Shown: piece by piece, positions 29,396 through 38,430 of the stretch
Layout of the letters: each line of letters begins with the position of its first letter
How positions within the stretch are numbered: the first letter of the stretch is position 1
Origin: Isosphaera pallida ATCC 43644
GTDB taxonomy: Bacteria; Planctomycetota; Planctomycetia; Isosphaerales; Isosphaeraceae
Assembly (NCBI RefSeq): GCF_000186345.1
Contig: NC_014962.1
Location: forward strand, 3,252,450 to 3,316,449
Reading direction: 5' to 3'
Length of the DNA stretch: 64,000 nucleotides
Program-made: the position numbers and the translations under genes
Notes under the pieces: generated by a model
Seen by the model: the letters and a program-made list of their open reading frames with translations, nothing else
What the model was told of the DNA's origin: nothing
The model's database searches: none

Positions 29396-29409
29396 ACGAG
29401 TTTGCTGCC

Positions 29410-30867
29410 ATGACCTCGGCCGATCCATTCAACCACGCTCCCGCCACGACCTCCTGGATGTGGGAACGTCGCGCTTTGGAGGATCCCCGCGCCCTGGCCG
29501 AACTGGAACAACTCGCCGCAGGCGACCCGACGGCCGCCGCGTCGTCGCGTCTCCAGCCGACCGCCGCCCAACTGCAACGCACCCGGGCTCGCCTTGGTTC
29601 GCCTGAATTGGCCTCGGCGGTTTGGCGGTTGGCGTTGGCTCGCCGCAAAGGGCGAACCAAGTTCGCCGACGCCGATCGCCTCTGGCTGGATCTGGTGGCC
29701 GTAGAACAGGCCACCGCCCCGGCGGTGGCCCTGTGGAAAGCCTCGCGTTTGGTCTCGGCTGCCGGGGGCTCTTACGGTTCGAGGCCAACTGTGATTCTCG
29801 ACCTGTGTTGTGGCGTCGGTTCCGACGCCCTGGCTTTGGCTCAGATGGGAGCGAACCTCGTGGCGTTGGACCGGGACGCCGGGATGATCCAACGTGTGAC
29901 CTGGAACGCCCGGGTTCGGGGTGTGGACAAATATCTCAGAGGGGTGGTCGGAAATGCGGCTCATCCCCCGTGTCGTCTGATTGGCGGATGGTTACATGTG
30001 GACCCTGACCGAAGACCTGGTCAAGACCACCGACGCGCTCGCCAACGGCGCGCGGTGACCATCGCGGGTTACCAACCCGGCCCGGATGTGCTAGAGCGTT
30101 TGATTGAGCGGACCCAAGGAGGAGCGGTTAAGTTCTCGCCCGCCGACGACTGGCCCGACTTCGCCGCCCGTCTCGAAGCGCGGGGAATCGCGGTCGAGGT
30201 GGAGGTGGTTTCCTGGATGCGGGAATGCAAGGAGGCCACCCTTTGGTACGGTGCCGCGGCAGAGGTCGCGGGAGCCAGGCGGCGGGCCACCGCGTTGCCC
30301 TCGGGACGGACCTGGACCGATCGCGACGCGCGGCGAGTCGCGGACGGGATGCTTTGGCCTTCGAGCCCGTCGAGGGAAAGTTGCCCACGAGGAGCGTTCC
30401 TATTCGATCCCGATCCATGTTTGGAGCGGGCCGGGCTGCTCGATGAGTTCGCCCGCGCTTGGGGATTGACCCGTCTCGAACCAGCGTTAGGATGTGATTG
30501 GTTGATGATTCATGGCGATGAGGCCGAGACGATGGAACGCGACCGGCTTGCCTCCTTGAACGGCTGGGGCGGGCTTTACCGGGTCGAAAGCGAGGGCCCG
30601 GCCGACCTCAAATTCTGGCGCGCCAGGCTGCGGGAGATGGGAGTGGGGCGGGTGGTGGTCAAAACCCAACGCTGGCCCGAGCCCGCCGAAGCGGTTCAGC
30701 GACGTTTGACGTGGGACGCCACCGCGCGTCTGGAGGGATGGACCCTGTTCCTCCAAGGGGGAATGACTCGAAGGGCGCGGGCGATCCTGGCGTGGGGACC
30801 GATGGATGAGAGCGATCACGTCGCTCATCCCGACTTCAACTCTGCTCGTGGCGGGACGGGGACTTGA
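29410..30867 (+). CDS. Class I SAM-dependent methyltransferase with THUMP-like C-terminal domain
   Basis: This protein of about 485 residues has a Rossmann motif I, VILDLCCGVGSDALALAQMG, followed by VALDRDAGMI and a DPDRR motif typical of this family. The C-terminal part (LKFWRARLREMGVGRVVVKTQRWP) matches the THUMP-like domain. Family members are presumed RNA methyltransferases; the substrate is unproven. The ATG at 29410 lies 14 nt after the activator stop codon, so cotranscription is likely. The open frame extends upstream to 29170, but that part overlaps the activator and is not credible. Confidence 0.87.
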   Translation: MTSADPFNHAPATTSWMWERRALEDPRALAELEQLAAGDPTAAASSRLQPTAAQLQRTRARLGSPELASAVWRLALARRKGRTKFADADRLWLDLVAVEQATAPAVALWKASRLVSAAGGSYGSRPTVILDLCCGVGSDALALAQMGANLVALDRDAGMIQRVTWNARVRGVDKYLRGVVGNAAHPPCRLIGGWLHVDPDRRPGQDHRRARQRRAVTIAGYQPGPDVLERLIERTQGGAVKFSPADDWPDFAARLEARGIAVEVEVVSWMRECKEATLWYGAAAEVAGARRRATALPSGRTWTDRDARRVADGMLWPSSPSRESCPRGAFLFDPDPCLERAGLLDEFARAWGLTRLEPALGCDWLMIHGDEAETMERDRLASLNGWGGLYRVESEGPADLKFWRARLREMGVGRVVVKTQRWPEPAEAVQRRLTWDATARLEGWTLFLQGGMTRRARAILAWGPMDESDHVAHPDFNSARGGTGT

Positions 30868-31048
30868 CGCCAATGCCGAAACGACCCACCATGACTCAAG
30901 CGCGTCGCCAACCCCGTCAATCCGTTGCTCGTGGCGCGGCGATCCCAGGGCGGTCGCCGTCTCCGGTGATCCCGGATCGAGGTGGATTTCCGGGACGGCT
31001 CGGGCAAACGCCAACCTGTTGGGAAGATGAACCGACACGGAGCAACGC

Positions 31049-31909
31049 ATGAGTAACGCCGGGACAAATCCGTTCGTGATTGAAACCACGTCGCAAACCT
31101 TCGAGGCTGACGTCATCGAACGTTCGTATCATCAGGTCGTGGTGCTTGACTTTTACGCAACCTGGTGCGCTCCTTGCCGCATTCTTTCGCCGGTGCTTGA
31201 GAAGCTGGCCGCCGAGGCGGGCGGCGAGTTCGTCCTGGTCAAGGCCGACAGCGACCGTTTGCCCGACTATGCGTCGGCGTTCCAGATCCGCTCGTTGCCC
31301 ACGGTGCTGGCGCTGCGGGACGGCCAGGTGATCGACGCCTTTCAAGGGGCCTTGCCCGAGTCGTCGGTGCGAGCTTGGCTGGAGAGGATCGTTCCTCGTC
31401 CCGGTCAACGGCTGTCGCGGCAGGCTCTGGCTTTGGAGGCGGAGGATCCCCAACAGGCCGAGGCGATTCATCGTCAAGCCCTGGCCTTGGAGCCGGACGA
31501 CCCGGAGGTGGTCACCCGCGCGGCCGGGTTCTTGTTGACACGCGGTCATGTCGAAGAGTGTCGAAACCTTGTCAAAGGGTTGCGGTCCCGGGGCTTTCAA
31601 GGACGCGACCTGGACGCGCTTGAAGCCCGGCTGGACCTCCAAGCCCACTTCGGCGACCTAAGCCAGGCCGAAGCCGAGGCCCGCCAACGCCCCGACGATC
31701 CTGAAGCCCGTCGCCGGCTGGCCCTGGCGCTGGCCGCCTCCGGTCAGCATCGTCGCGCCCTCGACCTACTGCTGGAAGCGGTCGAACGTGACCGCGGCGA
31801 GCAACGGGATGCCGATCGTCGTCATATGGTCGAACTCTTTCAGGTCCTCGGGGACGCTCATCCGCTCACTCAAGAATATCGTCGAAAACTCTCCTCCGCC
31901 CTCTTTTGA
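31049..31909 (+). CDS. Thioredoxin-like protein with TPR domain (CnoX/YbbN-like)
   Basis: This is a cytoplasmic redox chaperone-like protein of 286 residues. The thioredoxin fold occupies residues 10-115, with active site WCAPC (Cys40, Cys43) and the cis-Pro segment IRSLPTVL. TPR-like helices fill the rest (EAIHRQALALEPDDPEVVTRAAG). Unlike E. coli CnoX it keeps both cysteines, so it should be redox-active. The ATG at 31049 lies in a short spacer after the methyltransferase. The gene ends 3 nt before the converging propeller gene. Confidence 0.92.
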   Translation: MSNAGTNPFVIETTSQTFEADVIERSYHQVVVLDFYATWCAPCRILSPVLEKLAAEAGGEFVLVKADSDRLPDYASAFQIRSLPTVLALRDGQVIDAFQGALPESSVRAWLERIVPRPGQRLSRQALALEAEDPQQAEAIHRQALALEPDDPEVVTRAAGFLLTRGHVEECRNLVKGLRSRGFQGRDLDALEARLDLQAHFGDLSQAEAEARQRPDDPEARRRLALALAASGQHRRALDLLLEAVERDRGEQRDADRRHMVELFQVLGDAHPLTQEYRRKLSSALF

Positions 31910-31912
31910 TGA

Positions 31913-32716
31913 TCAGCGGCTCTCGGGATTCGCATCTGAGGCGATGGGTTGGGCGAACAGGACGCGATGGGTTGGCCGGTCGATTCCCACAAGGCCCCCC
32001 CCGACGGGATCGACCGCGATTCCCTGGCCGGGAAAGGGACTGGCCAGCGCTTCAATGAACCTAAGCGTCCCGGGCTGATCGGGGATCGCCAAACGATAAA
32101 GCACTTGAAAATGGTGATGGCTTACGAGCAGCGTCGCGCCGTCGAAAACGGCCCCCGAAGCGCTCATACCGTCCCAATCCTCGACGACCTCCTTAGGAAA
32201 GGTCCAGCGTCCGGTTTCCTTCCAGTCCGCCTCGTAGCGAATCAACACGGTTTGGTCGTTCTCCCGACCGTAGCGGGCAAAGCAGCACCACCAAACGCCG
32301 TCCCGAGGCAGACACCAAGTGAGGCTGCCAGGGGGTTGCTCGAAGCGGTGAAACAGGGTCAGCGTGTTAGTCTCGGGATCATATTGGCGAATGTCCGACT
32401 CCTCAGGTTGAAGCGGATAGTTCGAATGGGCGCAATACACCCGGCCTTCGTGAAGCACTGCGCTGTTGAGATGACGAAGATCCGGAGCAGTGGCGCGGGC
32501 GAGCTCGGCACCGGTGAGTCGGTCCACCCGCACGATGGTGGTGTTGGAAATTGCGTAAACGCTTTTCAGGTCGGCCGCGGCCGCTTGCGTCGCTTCACGA
32601 ACCGGCAGGAACCTGGTGGCCTGGTAGCCTGGCTTGAGCGTCAACCTCGATTCGGGAGGCTCGACGCTCAATCCACCCAGCAAAATCACCGTGAGCAAAC
32701 CGGCAGAACCAGTCAT
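31913..32716 (-). CDS. Secreted beta-propeller-like protein, unknown function
   Basis: This protein of 267 residues has a short signal peptide (MTGSAGLLTVILLGGLSVEP). The mature part has alternating short strands and WxxP/DG turns (YAISNTTIVRVDRLTGAEL, RYEADWKETGRWTFP, FDGATLLVSHHHFQVLYRL) as in NHL or six-bladed propellers. No catalytic motif was identified. A GAGGAT ribosome site lies seven bases before the ATG. It is downstream of the isochorismatase-type gene (22-nt gap) and may be cotranscribed with it. Confidence 0.7.
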   Translation of the reverse strand: MTGSAGLLTVILLGGLSVEPPESRLTLKPGYQATRFLPVREATQAAAADLKSVYAISNTTIVRVDRLTGAELARATAPDLRHLNSAVLHEGRVYCAHSNYPLQPEESDIRQYDPETNTLTLFHRFEQPPGSLTWCLPRDGVWWCCFARYGRENDQTVLIRYEADWKETGRWTFPKEVVEDWDGMSASGAVFDGATLLVSHHHFQVLYRLAIPDQPGTLRFIEALASPFPGQGIAVDPVGGGLVGIDRPTHRVLFAQPIASDANPESR

Positions 32717-32738
32717 TGCCTATCCTCAAGGTTGGTTG

Positions 32739-33368
32739 TCAATCAAAGCACATGAAAAGGTGATCTGACAAGATCAAGACCGCGCCCTGGGCGATCAGGT
32801 CGCTCAGAACCTCCGCCTCGTGGTCGGCGAACACAGCGCGAACGGCATCGATCACGATTTCAACCGGAACACCGCGTTGGAGCAACCCTGCCACGGCGCA
32901 CCGCACGCAATAATCGGTGGCCACGCCGTAAACCACGAACCGGGGTTGGCCGAATCGGCGACGCAAATCAGCCACGGCCTGATCGGCGGCGGGTTGGGTG
33001 AACACGTCGTAGCGGTTCTTTTGGATCGTTAAGTGCGTCCACCAACGGACGTGATCGGGTGGTGTTGGAAAGGCTCCACCTGGCTCGACCACGCGGGCCA
33101 GCGAGTCGTTCAAATCCCACTGAGTAGCGGCAACGCGCTGCGCTCCAGGGCGACCAATCAGACAATGGGGCGGGAAGGGTTCGGGGTCTAGCTCGTCCAA
33201 GGTGTGGGCGCAGGCGGTCGCCAGAATCGGAATCCCTCGGCAACGCGCCAGATGAGTCAAACGGCCCAGGATCGGCGTCAGTTCCCGCGAACCAGGCACA
33301 TAAAGCGCACCATTAGGATCAAGAAAATCCACCTGTGTGTCAACGTCCACAAAAATGACGTCGCTCAT
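32739..33368 (-). CDS. Isochorismatase-family cysteine hydrolase, nicotinamidase-like
   Basis: This is an amidohydrolase of 209 residues. The catalytic triad is visible: Asp10 in VDTQVDF, Lys117 in TIQKNRYDVF and Cys154 in GVATDYCVRCAV, the last matching nicotinamidases (PncA). PncA-like enzymes convert nicotinamide to nicotinate in NAD salvage; substrate assignment stays tentative because the metal-binding histidines are not all clear. The ATG at 33368 is chosen because the extra N-terminus of the longer frame is not conserved-looking. Confidence 0.87.
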   Translation of the reverse strand: MSDVIFVDVDTQVDFLDPNGALYVPGSRELTPILGRLTHLARCRGIPILATACAHTLDELDPEPFPPHCLIGRPGAQRVAATQWDLNDSLARVVEPGGAFPTPPDHVRWWTHLTIQKNRYDVFTQPAADQAVADLRRRFGQPRFVVYGVATDYCVRCAVAGLLQRGVPVEIVIDAVRAVFADHEAEVLSDLIAQGAVLILSDHLFMCFD

Positions 33369-34454
33369 CGACCACTCTCCACACCTTACCATTGATTGGT
33401 CAAGACGACCTGCTTGCCCTCACCCTCATCCTACACCCGCAAGCGATGGATTCGCAACTTGAGAATCAACAGGCAATTTCATTTCGACTCCGTTCGACGA
33501 TTTTTTCCAAACCCCTCTTGAACAGGGTTCGGGTGCGGCCGATAATCTCAGTGCAGTGCCAACGCCTGCGTGCGTCCGGTTCGATGGCCACTGGTCCGAG
33601 GTTGGAATCAAACGAGGTGAGAAAAGCGTGAAGGTCGGAGCGATCTGGGTCACCATCTGGGCAGTGACGTTCTGTCCGGTGCGTTGCGCCATCGGAGGAA
33701 CGTGTCAGGGAAAGGGTTTCCCCTGCTGCCTGTCCGACTCCGCGCCCGTGCTTGCTTCCCAACCTATTGGCCTGGCTGTTCCTGAATCGCTTTGCGATTG
33801 CGGACACCTCCATGACCCCACCGATCACCTGTCCGCGTGGACGGGTGACGAACTCAGGAGGGCCGAACCCGTCTCCGATCCGCGGCACACGCATCCACCT
33901 CACCCGCGTTGTTTCGCCTCCTGCGTGTGCGGCGGCGCGTTGACATTGGGTTTGGTGCCACCCTCGTTGGTGCAGGTCGCCACGTTGGGAATTCCTCCGA
34001 TTGATTGCGCTGAACTTCTCATCACTCAAAACCACCACGACTCAAACCGGGTTGCGATCCCGACCCATTCTCCCCCTCCTCGAACACCTCCACAAATCTG
34101 CGCTATGTTGTCGCGCTTTCTGTTTTAACGCTGAGAAAAGATCGATCATCGGAAAAGTCGGAAAAACGCCGAGCGTCCAAGGATTGAGTCGTCTCTTCCC
34201 ATCTCCAGGACCATTCATCGCGTCGATGGTTAGGTGAGATGTGGATCACCTTTTCCGGACTCTCACCCGGCGTTTGAACATGATTTCCGGCATAGTTATA
34301 AAGCGCGGTCTCTTCAACTCGCGCGACCCTGTCGACTGGCCTGGTTGTATCCAGGACCGGAGCGAACTCCATTTCGCCTGACGAAACCGAAGGCGACTAG
34401 CAAAGGTGTTCACAATCAATAATGTCTACGTTCCTATGTTGATGGAGTGCAGCA
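33369..34454. other. Long region without a supported gene, ending in the leader of the cysteine-repeat gene
   Basis: This is 1,086 nt. Two overlapping 190-codon frames on opposite strands (33466-34038 minus, 33556-34128 plus) are open, but neither shows a family motif, signal peptide or ribosome site. The lack of stops may only reflect high GC. The right part, from about 34100, is richer in A+T and holds a good promoter (34274-34302). Confidence 0.5.
34274..34302 (+). promoter_or_regulatory. Sigma-70-type promoter of the cysteine-repeat gene
   Basis: TTGAAC (34274-34279), a 17-nt spacer and TATAAA (34297-34302) give a near-consensus housekeeping promoter. The predicted transcription start near 34309 leaves a 5' leader of about 145 nt before the ATG at 34455. 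Confidence 0.6.
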
Positions 34455-34982
34455 ATGCGAACGATGCAATGGGTGGCCGTTCTGGCCGCCGTGGCGCTGC
34501 TGGCAGCGGGATCTTCGATGGTTTGGGCTTCGGGAGGGGTGGGAGTCGGTCAAGACGACTCGCTTACCCTCGTCTCAACCTTGGTGATGCCAACCTTCTC
34601 GGACTCGACCTCCCGCGGCCAATCGGTGTGCGATGCTCAGGGGAGCGTCAATGAAGCTCAAGTCAACGCCTGGGGTTGCGTTTGCCCCTGCGCGCCTTGC
34701 GATTTGGGCTGCGATTGCGGCGACTGCGTGACGGGAGCGGCCAAGGAATCGTGCTGTGCTTGCCCCTGCGCGCCTTGCGATTTGGGCTGCGATTGCGGCG
34801 ACTGCGTGACGGGAGTGGCCAAGGAGTCGTGCTGTGCTTGCCCCTGCGCACCTTGCGATTTGGGCTGTGACTGCGGCGACTGCGTGACGGGAGTGGCCAA
34901 GGAGTCGTGCTGTGCTTGCCCCTGCGCACCTTGCGATTTGGGCTGTGACTGCGGCGACTGCGTGACGACTCACGCGAGCTGA
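34455..34982 (+). CDS. Secreted cysteine-repeat protein (metallothionein-like composition)
   Basis: This protein of 175 residues has a clear signal peptide (MRTMQWVAVLAAVALLAAGSS, cleavage near VWA-SG), then about 50 unremarkable residues, then nearly four copies of a 26-residue unit starting at residue 75. Each full unit holds eight cysteines in the order CxCxCxxCxxxCxCxxC plus one more, with two or three Asp and one Glu. Unit boundaries are 34677, 34755, 34833 and 34911 (the last unit is partial). No family is recognised. The composition suggests metal binding or extensive disulfide bonding outside the cytoplasm. GGAG lies seven bases before the ATG, and a strong promoter lies upstream. The almost identical DNA units indicate recent expansion. 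Confidence 0.85.
   Translation: MRTMQWVAVLAAVALLAAGSSMVWASGGVGVGQDDSLTLVSTLVMPTFSDSTSRGQSVCDAQGSVNEAQVNAWGCVCPCAPCDLGCDCGDCVTGAAKESCCACPCAPCDLGCDCGDCVTGVAKESCCACPCAPCDLGCDCGDCVTGVAKESCCACPCAPCDLGCDCGDCVTTHAS
34677..34967 (+). repeat. 78-bp in-frame tandem repeat, 3.7 copies
   Basis: Units at 34677-34754, 34755-34832, 34833-34910 and a partial one at 34911-34967 differ by only a few bases. Units 3 and 4 share the same third-base changes (gcacct, ggctgtgac), which points to stepwise duplication. Confidence 0.95.
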
Positions 34983-35044
34983 TGTCACATCGAACTTGAT
35001 CGTGTCACATCTCAACTCTGCCAAGGTGTTCACTCGCCGTTTCT

Positions 35045-35358
35045 TCACGGTTTGCGAATCTCCTTGACGGAGAGGCAAGCGTCCTTGTGGCGGTCGAGCG
35101 TCCTCTCGACCGCCACAAGGACATGCGTTTGTACTCCAACCGAAAGATCGGTCGAATTGACGGTCAGCGTCGAAAGGAAAAATTCGATCCCCTTCTGGCC
35201 GTCCTTGAACTGTCTCTCGGGGTCACGGTTGGGTCCGACGGAGTCAATCCGCCAACCGCGGGGAATGTCTTTTGGGGCCGTTGGTCTCCAGAACGTAACG
35301 AATGGGGGAATCATTGTAAGGATCGTTCCAGAGAGGCAGAGGCAGTTGGTCAGGAAGG
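35045..35358 (-). pseudogene. Frame-broken C-terminal remainder of the following gene
   Basis: Downstream of the stop at 35359 a second minus-strand frame continues sensibly (AGKPIPDLPDQLPLPLWNDP, then YNDSPIRYVLETNG) until a stop at 35244. A third frame then gives PRGWRIDSVGPNRD and KGIEFFLSTLTV, ending at 35045. The order (DPYNDSPIRY then WRIDSVGPN) is the usual C-terminal pattern of planctomycete proteins of this sort, so two frame changes appear to have truncated the gene. Confidence 0.6.
35081..35122. repeat. Perfect 18-bp inverted repeat (hairpin)
   Basis: Arms GTCCTTGTGGCGGTCGAG (35081-35098) and its exact complement (35105-35122) enclose a 6-nt loop. There is no T-run on either side. 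It lies about 100 nt after the cysteine-repeat gene and inside the decayed tail of the converging gene. It may act as a bidirectional terminator or be a mobile-repeat remnant. Confidence 0.85.
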
Positions 35359-36543
35359 TCAGGGATCGGTTTGCCGGCCAGTTTGAGGCTTTTGGAGCCG
35401 AAGTGCGGTCTGGGCGACCCGAACCTGCGCGATTCGCCGCACGTCGGCCTCGACGACAGAACGACAGGGAGCCAAGTTCAACAACCCCATTGACGAGGCG
35501 GCCTGAAAAGGTCCAATTCCACCTGACTCGACCGCGATGTTGTCCAGCAACGATTGGGTGTCCTCAATCCATGAAGAGGGGGGCGTGTTTTGGATCAGAT
35601 CAATGATCTGAGTCAATCCATTCATGACGATCCACTGAGACTGTCTTAGAAATGGGCGGAAAGTCAGGCCGCTGAGCGCGTTCAAGGGAGAGTTGGACGG
35701 GATTTGACCCGACTCAATCAGGTTAAGGCGCTCAAATGCCATGGCGCGTTCAGCCTTGAAGGCGACTTCCGCCAAACGATAAGCGCCCTCGCGTTCCAGC
35801 AGGGCGTTGAGTCGGTCGAGTTGGGATTGATCAAGCGGACACAGCGCCAGGAGGTGTTGCGTTGCCTCCACGACGATTTGCACCAGGGCAATTCGGACCA
35901 GTTGGACCATCATCGAGGGAGCGTGGTCCAACATCCGTGTGAGGTTCATCAGGGCAACGAGGGAATCCATCGCCTCCGCGCTTCGACCCTGATGGGCGTG
36001 GTCGAGGATGTCGAGGAACAGGAGGCGGGCCACCACACGCACCGAGTTGGTTGCCAGATCGTCGGCCATCAGGTCCACAAGTTCGGCGACCGGGTCGAGT
36101 TCAATTGGCGCGGGTGGTTCGACTCGGGCGAGTTCCCGAGCCGATTTGAGTGGTTCGTCCGCCTTGGCGAGTTCGGCGCGAAGGGCGTCGAGTTGGGTGT
36201 CGTTGAGACGCTGGCCGGGTTCCAGGTTGGCGATCTGTTCCCAAAGGTTCTCCCGACCTGGTTGAGGTTTGAGGAAGCTGGTCGGGATGGTCTTGGCGAT
36301 GACGCGCAGGCTGGAAGGTTCCAACGACGCTTTGGGAAACGGCTTGATCAGATCGGCGTATCGCCACGGTTGACCCGCTCGATCGAGTTGGGCCGCGAGG
36401 TCGGCTATGCGTTGGGCGAGAGTTGAGGACCACCAGGACCATCCGACCAGCGGAAGCCCTAACAGCAGCGTCAGGCCTGCAACCAGCCAAACTTTCCACC
36501 GACGCCGTCGATTGGTTGAGATTGTCACATCGTTGCGGCTCAT
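35359..36543 (-). CDS. Membrane-anchored planctomycete protein of unknown function, C-terminally truncated
   Basis: This frame has about 394 residues. The start is the ATG at 36543 behind GGAGCGACGT; the longer frame to 36591 is not needed. An N-terminal basic stretch and one hydrophobic helix (WKVWLVAGLTLLLGLPLVGWSW) are followed by a helical soluble domain (LVALMNLTRMLDHAPSMMVQLVRIALVQIVVEA). The last residues (LRLQKPQTGRQTDP) look out of frame; the expected C-terminus continues in other frames (see the remnant at 35045-35358). No enzymatic motif was identified. Confidence 0.72.
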   Translation of the reverse strand: MSRNDVTISTNRRRRWKVWLVAGLTLLLGLPLVGWSWWSSTLAQRIADLAAQLDRAGQPWRYADLIKPFPKASLEPSSLRVIAKTIPTSFLKPQPGRENLWEQIANLEPGQRLNDTQLDALRAELAKADEPLKSARELARVEPPAPIELDPVAELVDLMADDLATNSVRVVARLLFLDILDHAHQGRSAEAMDSLVALMNLTRMLDHAPSMMVQLVRIALVQIVVEATQHLLALCPLDQSQLDRLNALLEREGAYRLAEVAFKAERAMAFERLNLIESGQIPSNSPLNALSGLTFRPFLRQSQWIVMNGLTQIIDLIQNTPPSSWIEDTQSLLDNIAVESGGIGPFQAASSMGLLNLAPCRSVVEADVRRIAQVRVAQTALRLQKPQTGRQTDP

Positions 36544-36773
36544 ACGTCGCTCCGTTTGGAATGCGGAATGGATGATGGGTCGTTGGACCAAAGGACGCGA
36601 CGGCCATTCGCTTTGGACGAGTGTATCCTATTGTCGGCGGCTTCACTGGGGGAATTTCGGCGAAGTCGTGTCGTCCAGTGGCACGCGGCGTGTGGTTCGG
36701 GTTGTCGTCTGGGGCGATTGACGGTAAGGACGAGGCTTAAAGAGGAGGCCACCCGGACGCGGAGGAGGTGGTG

Positions 36774-38156
36774 ATGAAGCGTGGGCGTGTCAAGGCGGCG
36801 ATCGTGGCGCTGGCGGTTCTGGCGCGGGTGGCGGCGATCGTGGTGCTGGATTCGCCTTCAACTCCGCGTTCTACCTACGAGCACGGCGAGATCGCCGCTC
36901 ATCTGGTGCGGGGCGAAGGGTTTTCCATTCGCTTTTTGGGGGCGGAGGGGCCGACTTCCCAGCAGGCACCAGTGTATCCGGTGTTGGTGGCGTTTTGGTA
37001 CGCCGTGGCGGGGATTGACACAACCCAAGCGCTTTGGGGATTGCAACTGACCCAGGCGTTGCTGGGCGGCTTGCTGGCGTTGGGCACCTGGCGTCTGACC
37101 GAGGAACTTGTGGCTCGGATGCCGGAACCAATCCGCAACTGCGTCGGCATGCGCCGCGCGCCTGCGCTGGCGGCATTGGGAGCAGCGTTGCATCCGCCGT
37201 TGGTGTACAGCGCGACTCATGTTCAGGTGGCCGGTTTAGCCGCCACGCTGCTGGTGTGGGCGTTAGTTGGGTCGGGTCGGGTTGGGCGGACGGGTTCGGA
37301 CCGCGACGCAGCCGGGTGCGGTCTGATGTGGGGCATCCTGGCGTTGACCGATCCGATTCTGGTCTTAGGGGGACTGGGTGGTTTGCTGCTGATTGGCTCG
37401 GGAGGGCGGGACTGGCGGAGCGTTGCGCGGTCCGCTCTGATCACTGGCTTGACCGCCGCGCTGACCTTGGCTCCGTGGACGGCGCGCAATTACTACGTCC
37501 ACGGCGAGTGGGTCTTCGTCAAAACCACCTTTGGTTACGCCTTCTGGCAGGGCAATTGTCGTTTCAGTCAAGGCACCGACAAGGTGGCGCGTCCCGAGGT
37601 TGAAACCGTTCTCAACGCCGATTCAAGCGCGGAGGTTTCGGAACGGGAACATAGCGGTCTCGCCAGTCTGCATCGAAGATTGTTCGAGGCACGTCACGTT
37701 GCGGGCTATATCGACGACATTGCCCTGACCCGAGCCGAAATTGATCAACTCGGACAATGCCCCGAGCCCGAACGAGGCCGTCGGCTGTTCGCCCGCGCGC
37801 TGGAAGATCTCCACGCCCAACCAGGACGTTATCTCACACTTTGCATTCAACGCGCATCGTTTTTTTTCCTTTTTGACGAAACCAACCCGAAAACCCGCAC
37901 CCTCTTCTATCGGATTCCCCACCTAGGGTTGACGACGGCGGCGTTGGCCGGCCTGGTTCTGGCGCGCCCAACCGCGCGCGGCCGCCTCGCGCCTCTGGTC
38001 TTGGTGATTCTCGTTGTCGCACTGTTTCATGTTCTAACCATCACTTCGGTTCGCTTCCATCTACCACTCGACCCCCTCTTTGCCATCGTCGCTGCCCTAG
38101 GTGTCATGTCACTCGACGAACGATCTTCATCGCGATTATGTTCAATATGTCATTAA
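36774..38156 (+). CDS. Polytopic membrane protein, GT-C glycosyltransferase-like
   Basis: This protein of about 460 residues has multiple hydrophobic helices and resembles the PMT/ArnT-type GT-C fold: an N-terminal helix, an acidic-containing first loop (YEHGEIAAHLVRGEGFS), repeated membrane segments (LLGGLLALGTWRL, LTAALTLAPWTARNYYVHGEW) and a late FHLPLDPLFAIVAALG helix. Members transfer sugars from polyprenyl-phosphate donors on the outer face of the membrane; the substrate is unknown. GGAGGAGG lies just ahead of clustered GTG/GTG/ATG codons; the ATG at 36774 is taken. Confidence 0.75.
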   Translation: MKRGRVKAAIVALAVLARVAAIVVLDSPSTPRSTYEHGEIAAHLVRGEGFSIRFLGAEGPTSQQAPVYPVLVAFWYAVAGIDTTQALWGLQLTQALLGGLLALGTWRLTEELVARMPEPIRNCVGMRRAPALAALGAALHPPLVYSATHVQVAGLAATLLVWALVGSGRVGRTGSDRDAAGCGLMWGILALTDPILVLGGLGGLLLIGSGGRDWRSVARSALITGLTAALTLAPWTARNYYVHGEWVFVKTTFGYAFWQGNCRFSQGTDKVARPEVETVLNADSSAEVSEREHSGLASLHRRLFEARHVAGYIDDIALTRAEIDQLGQCPEPERGRRLFARALEDLHAQPGRYLTLCIQRASFFFLFDETNPKTRTLFYRIPHLGLTTAALAGLVLARPTARGRLAPLVLVILVVALFHVLTITSVRFHLPLDPLFAIVAALGVMSLDERSSSRLCSICH

Positions 38157-38430
38157 ATTATTCTGGTTTGGCTCGAATTGGGCAATTTTGGTTTCGTTCC
38201 GCGCATCATTTGACAAAAACCGGGATGGAACCTAACCCATAGGATAGAGGTCAAAAGGCAGCCGACCGTTGCGAACTGGTTGGTTGTCGGGCGTTCTTGG
38301 CGTGTGGACTTTCGACTCCGGCGATTGCAGGGTTGGGGTCGGCGCGATCCAATGTTCGGGAGGAAAGGGGTTGCCGCGGTCGGCGCGACGAGGGCCGCGG
38401 CGACGCCGGGAGGTGAAGGAGCCGCGCGAA

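Noticed and set aside
33466-34128. Two opposing 190-codon frames
   Set aside because: No motif, signal or start context on either strand; long open frames are common at this GC content.
34660-34982. CRISPR array
   Set aside because: The 78-bp repeat has no spacers and is in frame within a signal-peptide protein.
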